Source of the DNA: Corynebacterium sp. ACRPH
GTDB taxonomy: Bacteria > Actinomycetota > Actinomycetes > Mycobacteriales > Mycobacteriaceae
Length of the DNA stretch: 64,000 bases
Reading direction: 5' to 3'
Assembly: GCF_022347285.1 (NCBI RefSeq)
Contig: NZ_JAKRND010000008.1
Location: 1 to 64,000 of the forward strand
Shown here piece after piece: positions 33,984 through 42,376 of the stretch (positions are counted from its first letter, which is position 1; the number at the start of each line of letters is the position of its first letter). The translations under genes and the position numbers were made by a program. The notes under the pieces are model-generated. The model was not told where the DNA came from and made no database searches. It was given only the letters and a program-made list of their open reading frames with translations.

Positions 33984-34748
33984 TTAGCCTCCGTGCCGCT
34001 CCTGGAAGTCTTGGGAGCCTTCCTTTGTCAGCGTGACCCATTTCCTCGCCCCATCGGTAGAGCGCAACTCCCGGATTTTCACAGCTTTGCCCTGCTCTAC
34101 TAGCTTGTCCAGAGCTTCGTTCGCACTGCGAGTGGTCCATCCGTACCGCGAAAGATCCTCCTTCAAGGTATCGCTCAGGATCTGCAGCCCGCCCGGGACA
34201 CATCGGCGGCAGTAGAGGAATGCCTGTAGCCACTCGGTGGGGTCCTCAATTCGCATCTCTCGCCCCAGTTTTTCCGGGTCGGTGTAGCGAGTGGGGCGCC
34301 AGGCGTCAAGAGTAACGACCCAGTACATCAACCCAACGGTGATCAGCGCGGCAATAGCGGCGAAGCCCCACCTGCCCTGGCTGCTAAACATGCTTGCGAC
34401 CTGCGATATGCCGAATACGAGCGCAAGCACTAGCACTAAACGGCCTTCTTCCTTCCAACTGAAGGGGGTGCGGGCGGCTTCGGCGTCTGACTTCATGGGG
34501 GAGTAGTCGTTGCCGCGCACGCCGCCCCGCCGCAGGTAACGCCACCACACGACGCCAGCCAGGACGGCGGCGACGAGGATCCCCAGCGCTGGCAATGGTC
34601 CGGTGATCGGTGCGCAGAGGATGAACATCATCAGTCCGAAAATCAGCGAAATCACAAACTGCGCGGCTTTGCTGGGGCGCATGCCGTTTTGGACATCGGT
34701 GAGCACTGTCTGATCGAAGGCGACGGAGGGCGACGATGGGTTGGGCAT
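33984..34748 (-). CDS. Membrane protein with C-terminal winged-helix-like domain, function unknown
   Basis: A 254-residue protein. Four membrane helices are clear (QFVISLIFGLMMFILCAPI; LPALGILVAAVLAGVVWW; LVLVLALVFGISQVASMF; GFAAIAALITVGLMYWVV). The cytoplasmic C-terminal 90 residues (LQILSDTLKEDLSRYGWTTR then SANEALDKLVEQGKAVKIRE, WVTLTKEG) look like a winged helix. It resembles corynebacterial hypothetical proteins next to rne; no function is assigned. Start at 34748 (MPNPSSPS); the longer frame upstream crosses a 12-bp tandem repeat and the rne promoter region. It is divergent from rne. Confidence 0.7.
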   Translation of the reverse strand: MPNPSSPSVAFDQTVLTDVQNGMRPSKAAQFVISLIFGLMMFILCAPITGPLPALGILVAAVLAGVVWWRYLRRGGVRGNDYSPMKSDAEAARTPFSWKEEGRLVLVLALVFGISQVASMFSSQGRWGFAAIAALITVGLMYWVVTLDAWRPTRYTDPEKLGREMRIEDPTEWLQAFLYCRRCVPGGLQILSDTLKEDLSRYGWTTRSANEALDKLVEQGKAVKIRELRSTDGARKWVTLTKEGSQDFQERHGG

Positions 34749-34784
34749 GGCGTTCAGCGTAACAGTCGCGCACTTGAACACAGC

Positions 34785-34808
34785 GTTGTCGGATGGGTTG
34801 TCGGATGG
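34785..34808. repeat. Tandem 12-bp repeat in the divergent promoter region of rne
   Basis: GTTGTCGGATGG occurs twice head to tail (34785-34796, 34797-34808), between the 34748 start and rne. Confidence 0.85.
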
Positions 34809-34908
34809 ATTCGAGACGATGTGAGACAATGGGGTACAGATCGGGTGCCCACAACGACGATGCGGCATGGCGATCAGGAAAACTTTGAAGACTTTAAAAG
34901 GAGATTTC

Positions 34909-37900
34909 GTGGCGACCATCAGCCCGGAAATTGCAGCTCAGGCTGCGAAAATTGATCGAGACAGTGTGGGGGAGAAGATTCGCGTCCACACCGTTGCCAA
35001 GCAGTTGGGGATCCGCGCGACGGACTTCCTGGGTGTTCTGGCGGACCATGGCATTGAGGGGAAGAAGACGGCCTCGTCGCTGACTCAGGCGCAGGTCTTT
35101 TCTGTTTTGGACGCCCTCAGTGCCAGCTCCGAGCCATCTCAAGCAGACGAAAAGCCTGCGGAGGTAGAGGCTCCTGCGGCCGAGAAGCCGAAGAAGTCAG
35201 CTAAGAAGGCAGCGAAGAAGGCTACTAAGAAGTCTGCAAAGCAGACTGCGAAGAAGCGGACGAAGAAGTCCTCTGAGCCTGCTGAGCATGCCAAGCCCTC
35301 CAAGTCTGTCGAGCCTGCCGAGCAGAAAGAGCAGGTGGAGCAGGCTGTAGAGGATGCTACTGAGGTGGCTCCTGAAGCGGTTGCTGAGGAGACTTCTGAA
35401 AAGTCGGAGAAGAAGCCGGCCAAGCGAACCGCCAAGCGCTCTGTGAAGAAGACGGCGAAGCGCGCTGTAAAGAAGTCTGCCAAGAAGCCGCAGCAGGCTG
35501 AGGAACCAGAGCAGAAGCCGGAGAAGAAGTCGGAGCGGGCAGCAGCCCAGGTAGCGAAGCCTCAGGAAGAAAAGGCGCAGGAGGAGAAGGCACAGGAAGA
35601 AAATTCCGAGCAGAAGCCGGTGCGGCGCCGTCGAGTCCGCCGAGTCGTACGCCGCGTAGGAAGTGCGCGCCGGGCGGAGGAGCGGGCGTCAGAAGAGAAA
35701 GCCGAAGAGACCCCCGCGAAGAACATCGCGCCCGAGGATCTCCACCCGGCCGAGCGTGCCACCGAAGACCTGGTGGACGAGCCGGTGAAGATGAAGGGCT
35801 CAACCCGCCTCGAATCGCAGCGCCGCTGGCGAGCAAAGAACCGCGACAAGAACTACAAGGCCATCACCCGCGCCGAGTTCCTGGCCCGCCGCGAATCCGT
35901 GGAGCGCACGATGATCGTCCGTGACTCGGAGCGCACCGATCACAAGGGCATGATGACTCAGGTCGGCGTGGTAGAAGATGGTCAGCTGGTTGAACATTTC
36001 GTGGCGGATGCGACGCACCAGTCGCTGATTGGCAACGTGTACCTCGGCCGCGTGCAAAACGTGCTGGGCAGCATGGAGGCAGCCTTCGTGGACATCGGCA
36101 CGGGCCGCAACGCCGTGCTGTACGCAGGCGAGATGGATTGGCGTTCGTCCCACCTGCACTCCAAGAGCCGCAAGATCGACCAGGCGCTGCGCCCGGGTGA
36201 TCAGATCCTGGTGCAGGTGCTGAAGGACCCGATCGGACACAAGGGTGCGCGCCTGACCAACCGCATTAACTTTGCGGGCCGCTACCTGGTGTACTTCCCG
36301 GCGGGCACGACCGCCGGCATTTCCCGCAAGCTTCCCGCAGGCGAGCGCAAGCGTCTGAAGGACATCCTGGGTGAGGTCATCACCGGCGATGGCGGCGCGA
36401 TCATCCGCACCGCTGCAGAGAATGCAACGGAAGAGCAGATCACTGAGGACGTGCAGCGCCTGGAGAAGCGTTGGCAGGAGATCCAGAAGCTCGAGAACAA
36501 GGAGCGCAACTCCAAGGGCTCCAAGCCGGTGACGCTCTACGAAGAGCCGAACATGCTGATCCAGGTCGTGCGTGATGTTTTCAACGCGGACTTCTCCGAG
36601 CTCATCATCGACGGCGATAAGTCCTGGCAGGCCGTGCGCGATTACCTGGGGCGCACCTCCCCGGAGCTGATGGACCGCGTACACAAGTGGAACCGCGGCA
36701 AGCACGACGGCCAGGATGCCTTCGCACCGTTGGACCTGGACCAGCAACTGGAAAAGGCTATGGCTCGCAAGGTGTGGCTGCCGTCGGGCGGTTACCTGAT
36801 CATCGACCACACTGAGGCCATGACGGTCATCGACGTGAATACCGGTTCCTTTGTGGGTAGCGGTGGCAACCTCGAGGCCACGGTCACGGAGAACAACCTG
36901 GAGGCGGCCGAAGAGATCGTCCGCCAGCTGCGTCTGCGCGACATCGGTGGCATGATCGTCGTGGACTTCATCGACATGCTGCTGCAGCAGAACCAGGATC
37001 TGGTGCTGCGCCGCCTGTCGGAGTTCCTAGGCCGCGACCGCACGCGCCACAAGTTGGGTGAAGTGACCTCGCTGGGTCTGGTGCAGTTGACCCGCAAGCG
37101 ATTGGGTACTGGTCTGCTGGAAACTTTCTCCACCCCATGTGAGGCTTGCGATGGACGCGGGTTCATCATGCATCCGGACCCGGTGGAGCAGAAGGACCCG
37201 GAGCCGCGACGCGACCACGGGCACCGCAAGGAGCGCCAGCAGGCTAAAAACCAGGGCAAGAACCAGCCCAAGGGGCAGTCCAAGGATCAGCCCAAGGGGC
37301 AGTCCAAGGGGCAGCTCAAGGAGCGAGGCCAGGGTAAGGCTCCGGAGCGTGGCCAGCGCGAGGATAAGCAGACCGAGCAGACCGAGCAGACTCAGCGGCC
37401 ACAGTCTCTGCAGGGCACTCGCCGTCGCGTGCGCCGTGTGGTTCGTCGCGGTACCCCGCTCGCTGCCCAGGGATCCGAGCGGCAGGAGGAGCAGCCGGAA
37501 CCAAAGCAGGAGCAGTCACAGAAGCGGGGAGGTAACGCTAAGGCGCGCAATCGTGCCAGCGACATCGAAGGCATCGTCGCCAGCGCCCGCAAGCGGTCCG
37601 CCCAGGAGGATCCGGACGAGCCTTCGGCAGCCGACAACGCAGAGCGGCCGGAGCAGAATAAGGTCGCGGCTAACAGGGTGCGCCGTCGCCGCCGCGTAGT
37701 GCGTTCGGCGCACACGAACGCGCGCAGTGCTCGTTCTTCTTCGGGGCGGGACGCCCACTCTTCCGCCGCCAACCAATCCAGTTACGAGGAAGCGAAGCGC
37801 AAGTTCGAGGAATCCCCACGCCGGAAGCGACAGACAAGAGGCAACTCTAAGTCTGATTTTGCCCCGCGACCGGAGGACTTCGGCGTCACAAACAATAGCG

Positions 37901-37968
37901 CCGAAAAGGGCGGTGAGAAGCCCCGTTCGCGTGGCCGTCGCCGGCGAGTGGTGCGCAAGACGAACTAG
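34909..37968 (+). CDS. rne: Ribonuclease E/G family endoribonuclease
   Basis: A 1019-residue RNase E/G, the main mRNA-decay and rRNA-processing endonuclease. An N-terminal part (VAKQLGIRATDFLGVLADHG) resembles the IF2-N fold and is followed by lysine-rich and acidic low-complexity sequence to about residue 300. The catalytic core (about 320-760) has the S1-like GNVYLGRVQNVLGSMEAAFVDIG, DNase I-like VIDVNTGSFVG and VVDFIDM with the metal-binding Asp residues, and the zinc-link CEACDGRG. The C-terminal 250 residues are Arg/Lys/Gln-rich. The GTG at 34909 has AAAAGGAG upstream. Confidence 0.95.
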   Translation: MATISPEIAAQAAKIDRDSVGEKIRVHTVAKQLGIRATDFLGVLADHGIEGKKTASSLTQAQVFSVLDALSASSEPSQADEKPAEVEAPAAEKPKKSAKKAAKKATKKSAKQTAKKRTKKSSEPAEHAKPSKSVEPAEQKEQVEQAVEDATEVAPEAVAEETSEKSEKKPAKRTAKRSVKKTAKRAVKKSAKKPQQAEEPEQKPEKKSERAAAQVAKPQEEKAQEEKAQEENSEQKPVRRRRVRRVVRRVGSARRAEERASEEKAEETPAKNIAPEDLHPAERATEDLVDEPVKMKGSTRLESQRRWRAKNRDKNYKAITRAEFLARRESVERTMIVRDSERTDHKGMMTQVGVVEDGQLVEHFVADATHQSLIGNVYLGRVQNVLGSMEAAFVDIGTGRNAVLYAGEMDWRSSHLHSKSRKIDQALRPGDQILVQVLKDPIGHKGARLTNRINFAGRYLVYFPAGTTAGISRKLPAGERKRLKDILGEVITGDGGAIIRTAAENATEEQITEDVQRLEKRWQEIQKLENKERNSKGSKPVTLYEEPNMLIQVVRDVFNADFSELIIDGDKSWQAVRDYLGRTSPELMDRVHKWNRGKHDGQDAFAPLDLDQQLEKAMARKVWLPSGGYLIIDHTEAMTVIDVNTGSFVGSGGNLEATVTENNLEAAEEIVRQLRLRDIGGMIVVDFIDMLLQQNQDLVLRRLSEFLGRDRTRHKLGEVTSLGLVQLTRKRLGTGLLETFSTPCEACDGRGFIMHPDPVEQKDPEPRRDHGHRKERQQAKNQGKNQPKGQSKDQPKGQSKGQLKERGQGKAPERGQREDKQTEQTEQTQRPQSLQGTRRRVRRVVRRGTPLAAQGSERQEEQPEPKQEQSQKRGGNAKARNRASDIEGIVASARKRSAQEDPDEPSAADNAERPEQNKVAANRVRRRRRVVRSAHTNARSARSSSGRDAHSSAANQSSYEEAKRKFEESPRRKRQTRGNSKSDFAPRPEDFGVTNNSAEKGGEKPRSRGRRRRVVRKTN

Positions 37969-37990
37969 TTCCGAGCGAAAGCAAAGGGAT

Positions 37991-38020
37991 TTGGTTTTTA
38001 GCCCCCTGACCGGGTAGTCT
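37991..38020 (+). promoter_or_regulatory. Candidate promoter for rplU-rpmA
   Basis: TTGGTT (37991-37996), 18-nt spacer, TAGTCT (38015-38020). It gives a leader of about 215 nt before rplU, long enough to carry a control structure, though none is identified. The 277-nt gap holds no gene that I can see. Confidence 0.45.
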
Positions 38021-38245
38021 TAACCAGTCGCTGTTCGTTCCGCCGGTGACCAGCCTTAACGCGCGCGTCGCCGGGGACTGCGCGAGTGCACTAGCTTCTA
38101 GCAAGTTGTGCTCGCACAGTGTGCACAGAAGTGCCCCGGGCGCTTTTGGGGGAACGAACGCAGCTAAGCAAAAGTAACAGTCAGGATGCTTCCTTCCCGC
38201 AGGGGGCTGCCTGAGCCGATTAGAGAAATAAAGGGGTAGCCCTAC

Positions 38246-38548
38246 ATGTACGCGATCGTCAAGACCGGCGGAAAGCAGTACAAGGTTGCCGAAGGTGACC
38301 TCGTCAAGGTCGAGAAGATCGAGGGTGAGCCGGGTTCGTCCGTGGCTCTCACCCCGGTTCTCGTCGTCGATGGCGCAAACGTCACCACCGGTGACAAGCT
38401 GGCATCTGTCAACGTCAACGCTGAGATCGTTGAGCATGTTCGTGGACCGAAGATCCGCGGCATGCACTACCGCAACAAGACCGGTTACAAGCGCCGCTTC
38501 GGCCACCGTCAGAGCCTCACGGTTCTGAAGGTCACCGGTATCAAGTAA
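38246..38548 (+). CDS. rplU: 50S ribosomal protein L21
   Basis: A 100-residue ribosomal protein. [20 protein letters not shown] is the L21 start and the C-terminal [17 protein letters not shown] with [11 protein letters not shown] binds 23S rRNA. First gene of the rplU-rpmA operon, with a long leader. Confidence 0.98.
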   Translation: MYAIVKTGGKQYKVAEGDLVKVEKIEGEPGSSVALTPVLVVDGANVTTGDKLASVNVNAEIVEHVRGPKIRGMHYRNKTGYKRRFGHRQSLTVLKVTGIK

Positions 38549-38593
38549 ACTACCGAGACACTTCGATTTTCTTCCTTAAGGAGGGAGAGACTA

Positions 38594-38860
38594 ATGGCAC
38601 ACAAGAAGGGTGCATCTAGCTCCAACAACGGCCGTGACTCCGAGTCCAAGCGTCTCGGTGTGAAGCGCTTCGGCGGCCAGCAGGTCAAGGCCGGCGAGAT
38701 CCTGATCCGCCAGCGTGGCACCTCTTTCCACCCGGGTGAGAACGTTGGCCGTGGTGGCGACGACACTCTGTTCGCCCTGAAGGCCGGCGCCGTACAGTTC
38801 GCTACCAAGCGTCGTCGCCGCGTGGTGAACATCGTCGAGAACGAGGCAGTCGAGGCCTAA
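38594..38860 (+). CDS. rpmA: 50S ribosomal protein L27
   Basis: An 88-residue protein whose N-terminus ([20 protein letters not shown]) reaches the peptidyl transferase centre. [20 protein letters not shown] is conserved. No Firmicutes-type N-terminal cleavage extension. A strong AAGGAGGG ribosome site precedes the ATG. The terminator follows at 38920. Confidence 0.98.
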
Positions 38861-38919
38861 GCTCTCGCTAGCCTTCGCTAGCTCTTGGCATAGCTTCGGT
38901 TGAGCCCACGTAGAGCTTG

Positions 38920-38959
38920 AAAATCCAGTGGACGCACTAAGTGCGTGCACTGGGTTTTT
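38920..38959 (+). terminator. Terminator after rpmA
   Basis: AAAATCCAGTG (38920-38930) pairs with CACTGGGTTTT (38948-38958), extended inward by ACGCAC/GTGCGT around TAA, ending in TTTTTG. Confidence 0.9.
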
Positions 38960-38997
38960 GCGTTTCCATACTGTAATGAAATCCTTCATATTAGCCA

Positions 38998-39025
38998 TGA
39001 AAATAGCCCCGGCGGAACCGGGGCT
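38998..39025 (-). terminator. Terminator of the iron-uptake operon
   Basis: AGCCCCGG (39005-39012) and CCGGGGCT (39018-39025) form an 8-bp stem; read on the minus strand it is followed by ATTTTC. It lies 20 nt after the ATPase gene. Confidence 0.8.
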
Positions 39026-39044
39026 TGTCTTGGAGTAGTCAATG

Positions 39045-39824
39045 CTACTTAAGGCTCGGCGTTGACTCCTCGACAGGGCAGATCACTGGCGTGCCATCAT
39101 CGTTAAGCACCTTCGCCCGCAGTCCGTAGACCTCGTCTAGCAGGCCAGGAGTCAGCACCTCGGAAGGTTGCCCCTGCGCCATTAGGCGCCCCCGGTGGAG
39201 CACAATAAGCTGATCACAGTATCGCGCCGCTAAGTTCAAGTCGTGAATCGCAATCAGCGCGATCGAATCCTTTTGGGATACCTCTTGGCGGATGAGCTGC
39301 AACAGTTCCACCTGGTGCCGCAGATCAAGGGCAGACGTCGGCTCGTCCAGAAGTAGCACCTCGGGCTCGCGCACCAGCATCTGTCCCACGGCGACCAGCT
39401 GTCGCTGCCCACCCGACAGCTCGTGAACATAACGCGAAGCCAGGTGTGTAATCCCCAGCCGCTCCAGCACTGCGGCCGCTTGTTCCTGTGCGGTTGCGGC
39501 CGCTGCCCGGCGTGTCGATCGTTTCGTCGCCACGAGGATCGATTCGAAGGCCGTCAGGGAAGCACTGGACAGCAGGTCTTGCGGAACATAGCCAATCGCG
39601 TCGCGCCGGTTAGTGCCGGATAGTTCCTCGCCGTTGCTGGTGACTCGGCAGGTGCCTGATGACGCCCGCTGTATCCCAGCAATCGTCTTCACCAGGGTGG
39701 ACTTTCCCGCGGCATTGGGCCCCAACAGGCCGGTGATGGACCCCGGCTGAAAGCCGGAAGCGGATACTCCCTGCAGAACCGGATTCTTGCCGTAGCGGAC
39801 GTGGATATCTTCGATAGTCAGCAT
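39045..39824 (-). CDS. Iron-siderophore ABC transporter, ATP-binding protein
   Basis: A 259-residue FecE/FepC-type ATPase. LLGPNAAGKSTLVKTIAGI is Walker A, LSGGQRQLVAVGQMLVREPEVLLLDEPTSALDLRH includes signature and Walker B, and ALIAIHDLNLAARYCD the switch His. The C-terminal part with the MAQGQPSEVLTPGLLDEVYG segment is typical of siderophore importers. Third gene of the operon, 3 nt from the permease gene. Confidence 0.93.
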   Translation of the reverse strand: MLTIEDIHVRYGKNPVLQGVSASGFQPGSITGLLGPNAAGKSTLVKTIAGIQRASSGTCRVTSNGEELSGTNRRDAIGYVPQDLLSSASLTAFESILVATKRSTRRAAAATAQEQAAAVLERLGITHLASRYVHELSGGQRQLVAVGQMLVREPEVLLLDEPTSALDLRHQVELLQLIRQEVSQKDSIALIAIHDLNLAARYCDQLIVLHRGRLMAQGQPSEVLTPGLLDEVYGLRAKVLNDDGTPVICPVEESTPSLK

Positions 39825-39827
39825 GGG

Positions 39828-40955
39828 CTAGGACCCCCAGACCGTGCGTCGGCGGACGAACACCAGAATGAGGAAGAAAGGAACTCCCACCAAGGATGTG
39901 ATGATGCCGATCGGCACCGCCACGCCAGGAACCGCAGTGATCGATACCGCGTGTGCAGCGGCCAGCAACAGAGCTCCGGCCGCCATGGATGCAGGGGCGA
40001 AGTAGCGCTGATCCTCGCCGACGAGCATGCGGGCGACGTGGGGGCCGACCAGGCCGATGAAGCCGATCACGCCCGCGAACGCTACCGCGCTGGCTGCCAG
40101 TAGGGAGGAGACTATGAGTGTGGTGACGCGCAAGCGCTGGACGTTGATTCCCAGCGCCGCCGCGCGATCATCGCCCAGTCGTAGGGCAGTGAGCTTCCAC
40201 GAATTCAGGATGGTGAAAGGAATCGCGACTGCCAACGCACCGAAGATGATGGCGTTAGACGTCCAGTTCGCGCGCTGGAGCGAACCCATCGTCCAGAATA
40301 CGATCTGCTGCAGTGCCTCGGTTGTCGCGCGGTATTGCATCAGGGAAAGCATTGCCTGGAACAAGAACACCAGCGCAATTCCGAGCAGAATCATAGATTC
40401 TGCGCTGGCACCGCGCCACAATGAAGCGCCCGCCACGATAAATACCGCCACTAGCGAGGCCACCCAAGCCACGGCTGCGAGGTTGAACTGCGGGTTAGCC
40501 AGCACCGTCCAGCCCAACACAATGGATGCGGCTCCGCCGAACGCCGCTGCTGCGGAGATGCCAAGGGTGAACGGTTCCGCTAGCGGGTTATCCAGGATGG
40601 TTTGCATGTGCGCCCCGGATAGGGAGAGCGAGGCGCCGATGAGAACGGCCATCACTGACGCAGGCAGGCGTAGGTTCCATAGGACGGTGTGGGTGGTCTC
40701 ATCGACACCGTTGGGGTCGATGAGTGCCTTCCATAGTTCCATCAAGCTCAGGTCGATGGGGCCGACGATCGTGGCGACGGCGAAGGCTGCGAAAGCAGCG
40801 ATGGATAGCGCGAAAATGGCGAGGATTTTCCGCCTGGCCTGGCGACGATACTGTTCGACGACTGCGCTGGCTCCGGCCGGAAGCGCAGCATCGTGAGCGT
40901 TGGATATCTCGCCTTCGTCCGTTGATGACTTGTCTGGGATTAAAAGGTGGGACAT
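39828..40955 (-). CDS. Iron-siderophore ABC transporter, FecCD-type permease
   Basis: A 375-residue membrane protein with about ten helices. RLPASVMAVLIGASLSLSGAHMQTILDNPLAEPFTLGISAAAAFGG is the FecCD N-terminal signature (helix 2-3); GVIGFIGLVGPHVARMLVGEDQR is the EAA-like coupling loop contacting the ATPase. The N-terminal 40 residues are a cytoplasmic extension. A single permease gene implies a homodimer. It starts 18 nt after the binding-protein gene. Confidence 0.93.
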   Translation of the reverse strand: MSHLLIPDKSSTDEGEISNAHDAALPAGASAVVEQYRRQARRKILAIFALSIAAFAAFAVATIVGPIDLSLMELWKALIDPNGVDETTHTVLWNLRLPASVMAVLIGASLSLSGAHMQTILDNPLAEPFTLGISAAAAFGGAASIVLGWTVLANPQFNLAAVAWVASLVAVFIVAGASLWRGASAESMILLGIALVFLFQAMLSLMQYRATTEALQQIVFWTMGSLQRANWTSNAIIFGALAVAIPFTILNSWKLTALRLGDDRAAALGINVQRLRVTTLIVSSLLAASAVAFAGVIGFIGLVGPHVARMLVGEDQRYFAPASMAAGALLLAAAHAVSITAVPGVAVPIGIITSLVGVPFFLILVFVRRRTVWGS

Positions 40956-40973
40956 GGGGGTTACTTCTTGGGG

Positions 40974-42158
40974 TTAGCTTTTGGTGGAGGTGAAGAACGT
41001 TCCGGAGTACTCGAACGGCAGCCAGTTCGTGTGGAAGTCCGCGAAGTCCTTCTCTACGTCTAGTTCCTGGAACAGTTCGGGGTGCAGCCATTGTGCGAAC
41101 TGCTCAAGGGCGAAAACGTTAAACGGGGAATCGTAGAACTGGTGGTAGACCGCGTGTAGCTTGCCCTCCTTGGGAGCATTCAACGAATTAAAACCAGGCG
41201 TGGCCAGCAGTCCCTTGAGGGTCTTCTCAGATACGTCGGGCTTGGCCGTGTAGCCGAGCTCCACGTGCGGCAGCACCTCGGGCTTTTCGGGATCCTTGGC
41301 CCATGCGCCGCCTGTGGCAATGATCTGCTCTGGCTGTTCGGCGAGGACCTTCTCTGCGGTGAGGTCCCCGGATTCCGTGTCCAGCAGGTCGTCGCCGATG
41401 TTCTTTCCTCCCGCAGCGTTGACCAGATCGCCGAGGTTGGAGTTCTTCACAGTGCCGCAGCAGTCCTTCATGCCCGCCGCGCGCCAGACCAGGGTCTTCG
41501 GCTTGTCTTTTGCCTTGTTTGCACGGTCGGTGACGTCCTTAACCTTGCCGGAGTAGAAGTCGTTGAACTCCTTGGCTTTATCTTCCTTGCCTAGCAGTTG
41601 ACCGTAGAGGCTCATCGTCTTGGTGGTGTTCTCCAGCGGCTTTTGGCGGAAGTCACTGAATACGTACTTCAGTCCAGCCTGATCCATCTTGTCCAGTAGG
41701 CCGGATTCTTCGGCGGCCTTCTTGTGATCTAGGGAAAGTACGGTGACGTCCGGTTTGTGGGCAAGTAGGTTCTCTACGGTCACATCGCCCTTAGAAATGT
41801 TTCCAACGGTCGGGAGGTCGCTGTACTTTTTGTCCGCCTTGGAGAGTTTCTCTTCGAAGGTGGGAGCGGCGGAGTGCATGTCGGAGCCGATGGCCACGAT
41901 GTGCTCCGTTGGGTTTTCCTTGTTCAAGATGGAGGTGGCGAATAGTCCGCGACCCTCTGCGAGGAGGATCTTCTCTGGGCGAGAGTCGAAGGTGACCTGC
42001 CGGCCGGTCACATCGGTGATGGTGATGGCGGAGCCGGACTTACTAGCGCCGGAAGCGTTGCCGTCGCTGGGGTTAGATGCGCCGCAGGCTGCGAGGCCGA
42101 GGGCAGTGGTTGCTGCTACGACGCCGATGCAGACTTTGCGAAGCGGAGAAAAACGCAT
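40974..42158 (-). CDS. Iron-siderophore ABC transporter, substrate-binding lipoprotein
   Basis: A 394-residue FepB/FhuD-like (cluster A-II) binding protein. GVVAATTALGLAACGAS has the lipobox LAAC with Cys near residue 25, anchoring it outside the membrane. TITDVTGRQVTFDSRPEKIL starts the first lobe; two lobes are joined by a long helix. Which siderophore, or haem, it binds cannot be told. Start at 42158 has AAGGAT upstream. It is the first gene of the operon and lies behind two DtxR-like boxes. Confidence 0.9.
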   Translation of the reverse strand: MRFSPLRKVCIGVVAATTALGLAACGASNPSDGNASGASKSGSAITITDVTGRQVTFDSRPEKILLAEGRGLFATSILNKENPTEHIVAIGSDMHSAAPTFEEKLSKADKKYSDLPTVGNISKGDVTVENLLAHKPDVTVLSLDHKKAAEESGLLDKMDQAGLKYVFSDFRQKPLENTTKTMSLYGQLLGKEDKAKEFNDFYSGKVKDVTDRANKAKDKPKTLVWRAAGMKDCCGTVKNSNLGDLVNAAGGKNIGDDLLDTESGDLTAEKVLAEQPEQIIATGGAWAKDPEKPEVLPHVELGYTAKPDVSEKTLKGLLATPGFNSLNAPKEGKLHAVYHQFYDSPFNVFALEQFAQWLHPELFQELDVEKDFADFHTNWLPFEYSGTFFTSTKS

Positions 42159-42211
42159 TGTTCATCCTTACGTGAGGGGTGTGAGAGGCTGGGCCGAGCC
42201 CACTCTCATGC

Positions 42212-42251
42212 TTAGCTTAGCCTTACCAGTGGCAAGGGTAGGCTAACTATA
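42212..42251. promoter_or_regulatory. Two DtxR (iron repressor) boxes in the divergent iron operon/obg region
   Basis: TTAGCTTAGCCTTACCAGT (42212-42230) and, on the minus strand, TATAGTTAGCCTACCCTTG (42251-42233) each match about 14 of 19 positions of the DtxR consensus TTAGGTTAGCCTAACCTAA, including the GTTAGCCTA-like core. They lie 55-95 nt upstream of the binding-protein gene, so iron-dependent repression by DtxR is expected. Confidence 0.7.
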
Positions 42252-42323
42252 GTTCACGTATGCCTATGGAGGAAACACAGGGTTCGGATTCTCCACCTTT
42301 TAGGCCGCTACCCCAAACACAGA

Positions 42324-42329
42324 TAGACT
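42324..42329 (+). promoter_or_regulatory. Candidate -10 for obg
   Basis: TAGACT, about 48 nt before the obg ATG, leaving a leader with an AAGGGAAAG ribosome site. Confidence 0.35.
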
Positions 42330-42376
42330 CGGAGCTCGAAGTATTAATTGGGGCGAAAAGAAAGCAAGGGAAAGCT

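Noticed and set aside
34867..34908. ATG at 34867 as the rne start
   Set aside because: The GTG at 34909 has AAAAGGAG at proper spacing; the extra 14 residues cover the ribosome site itself.
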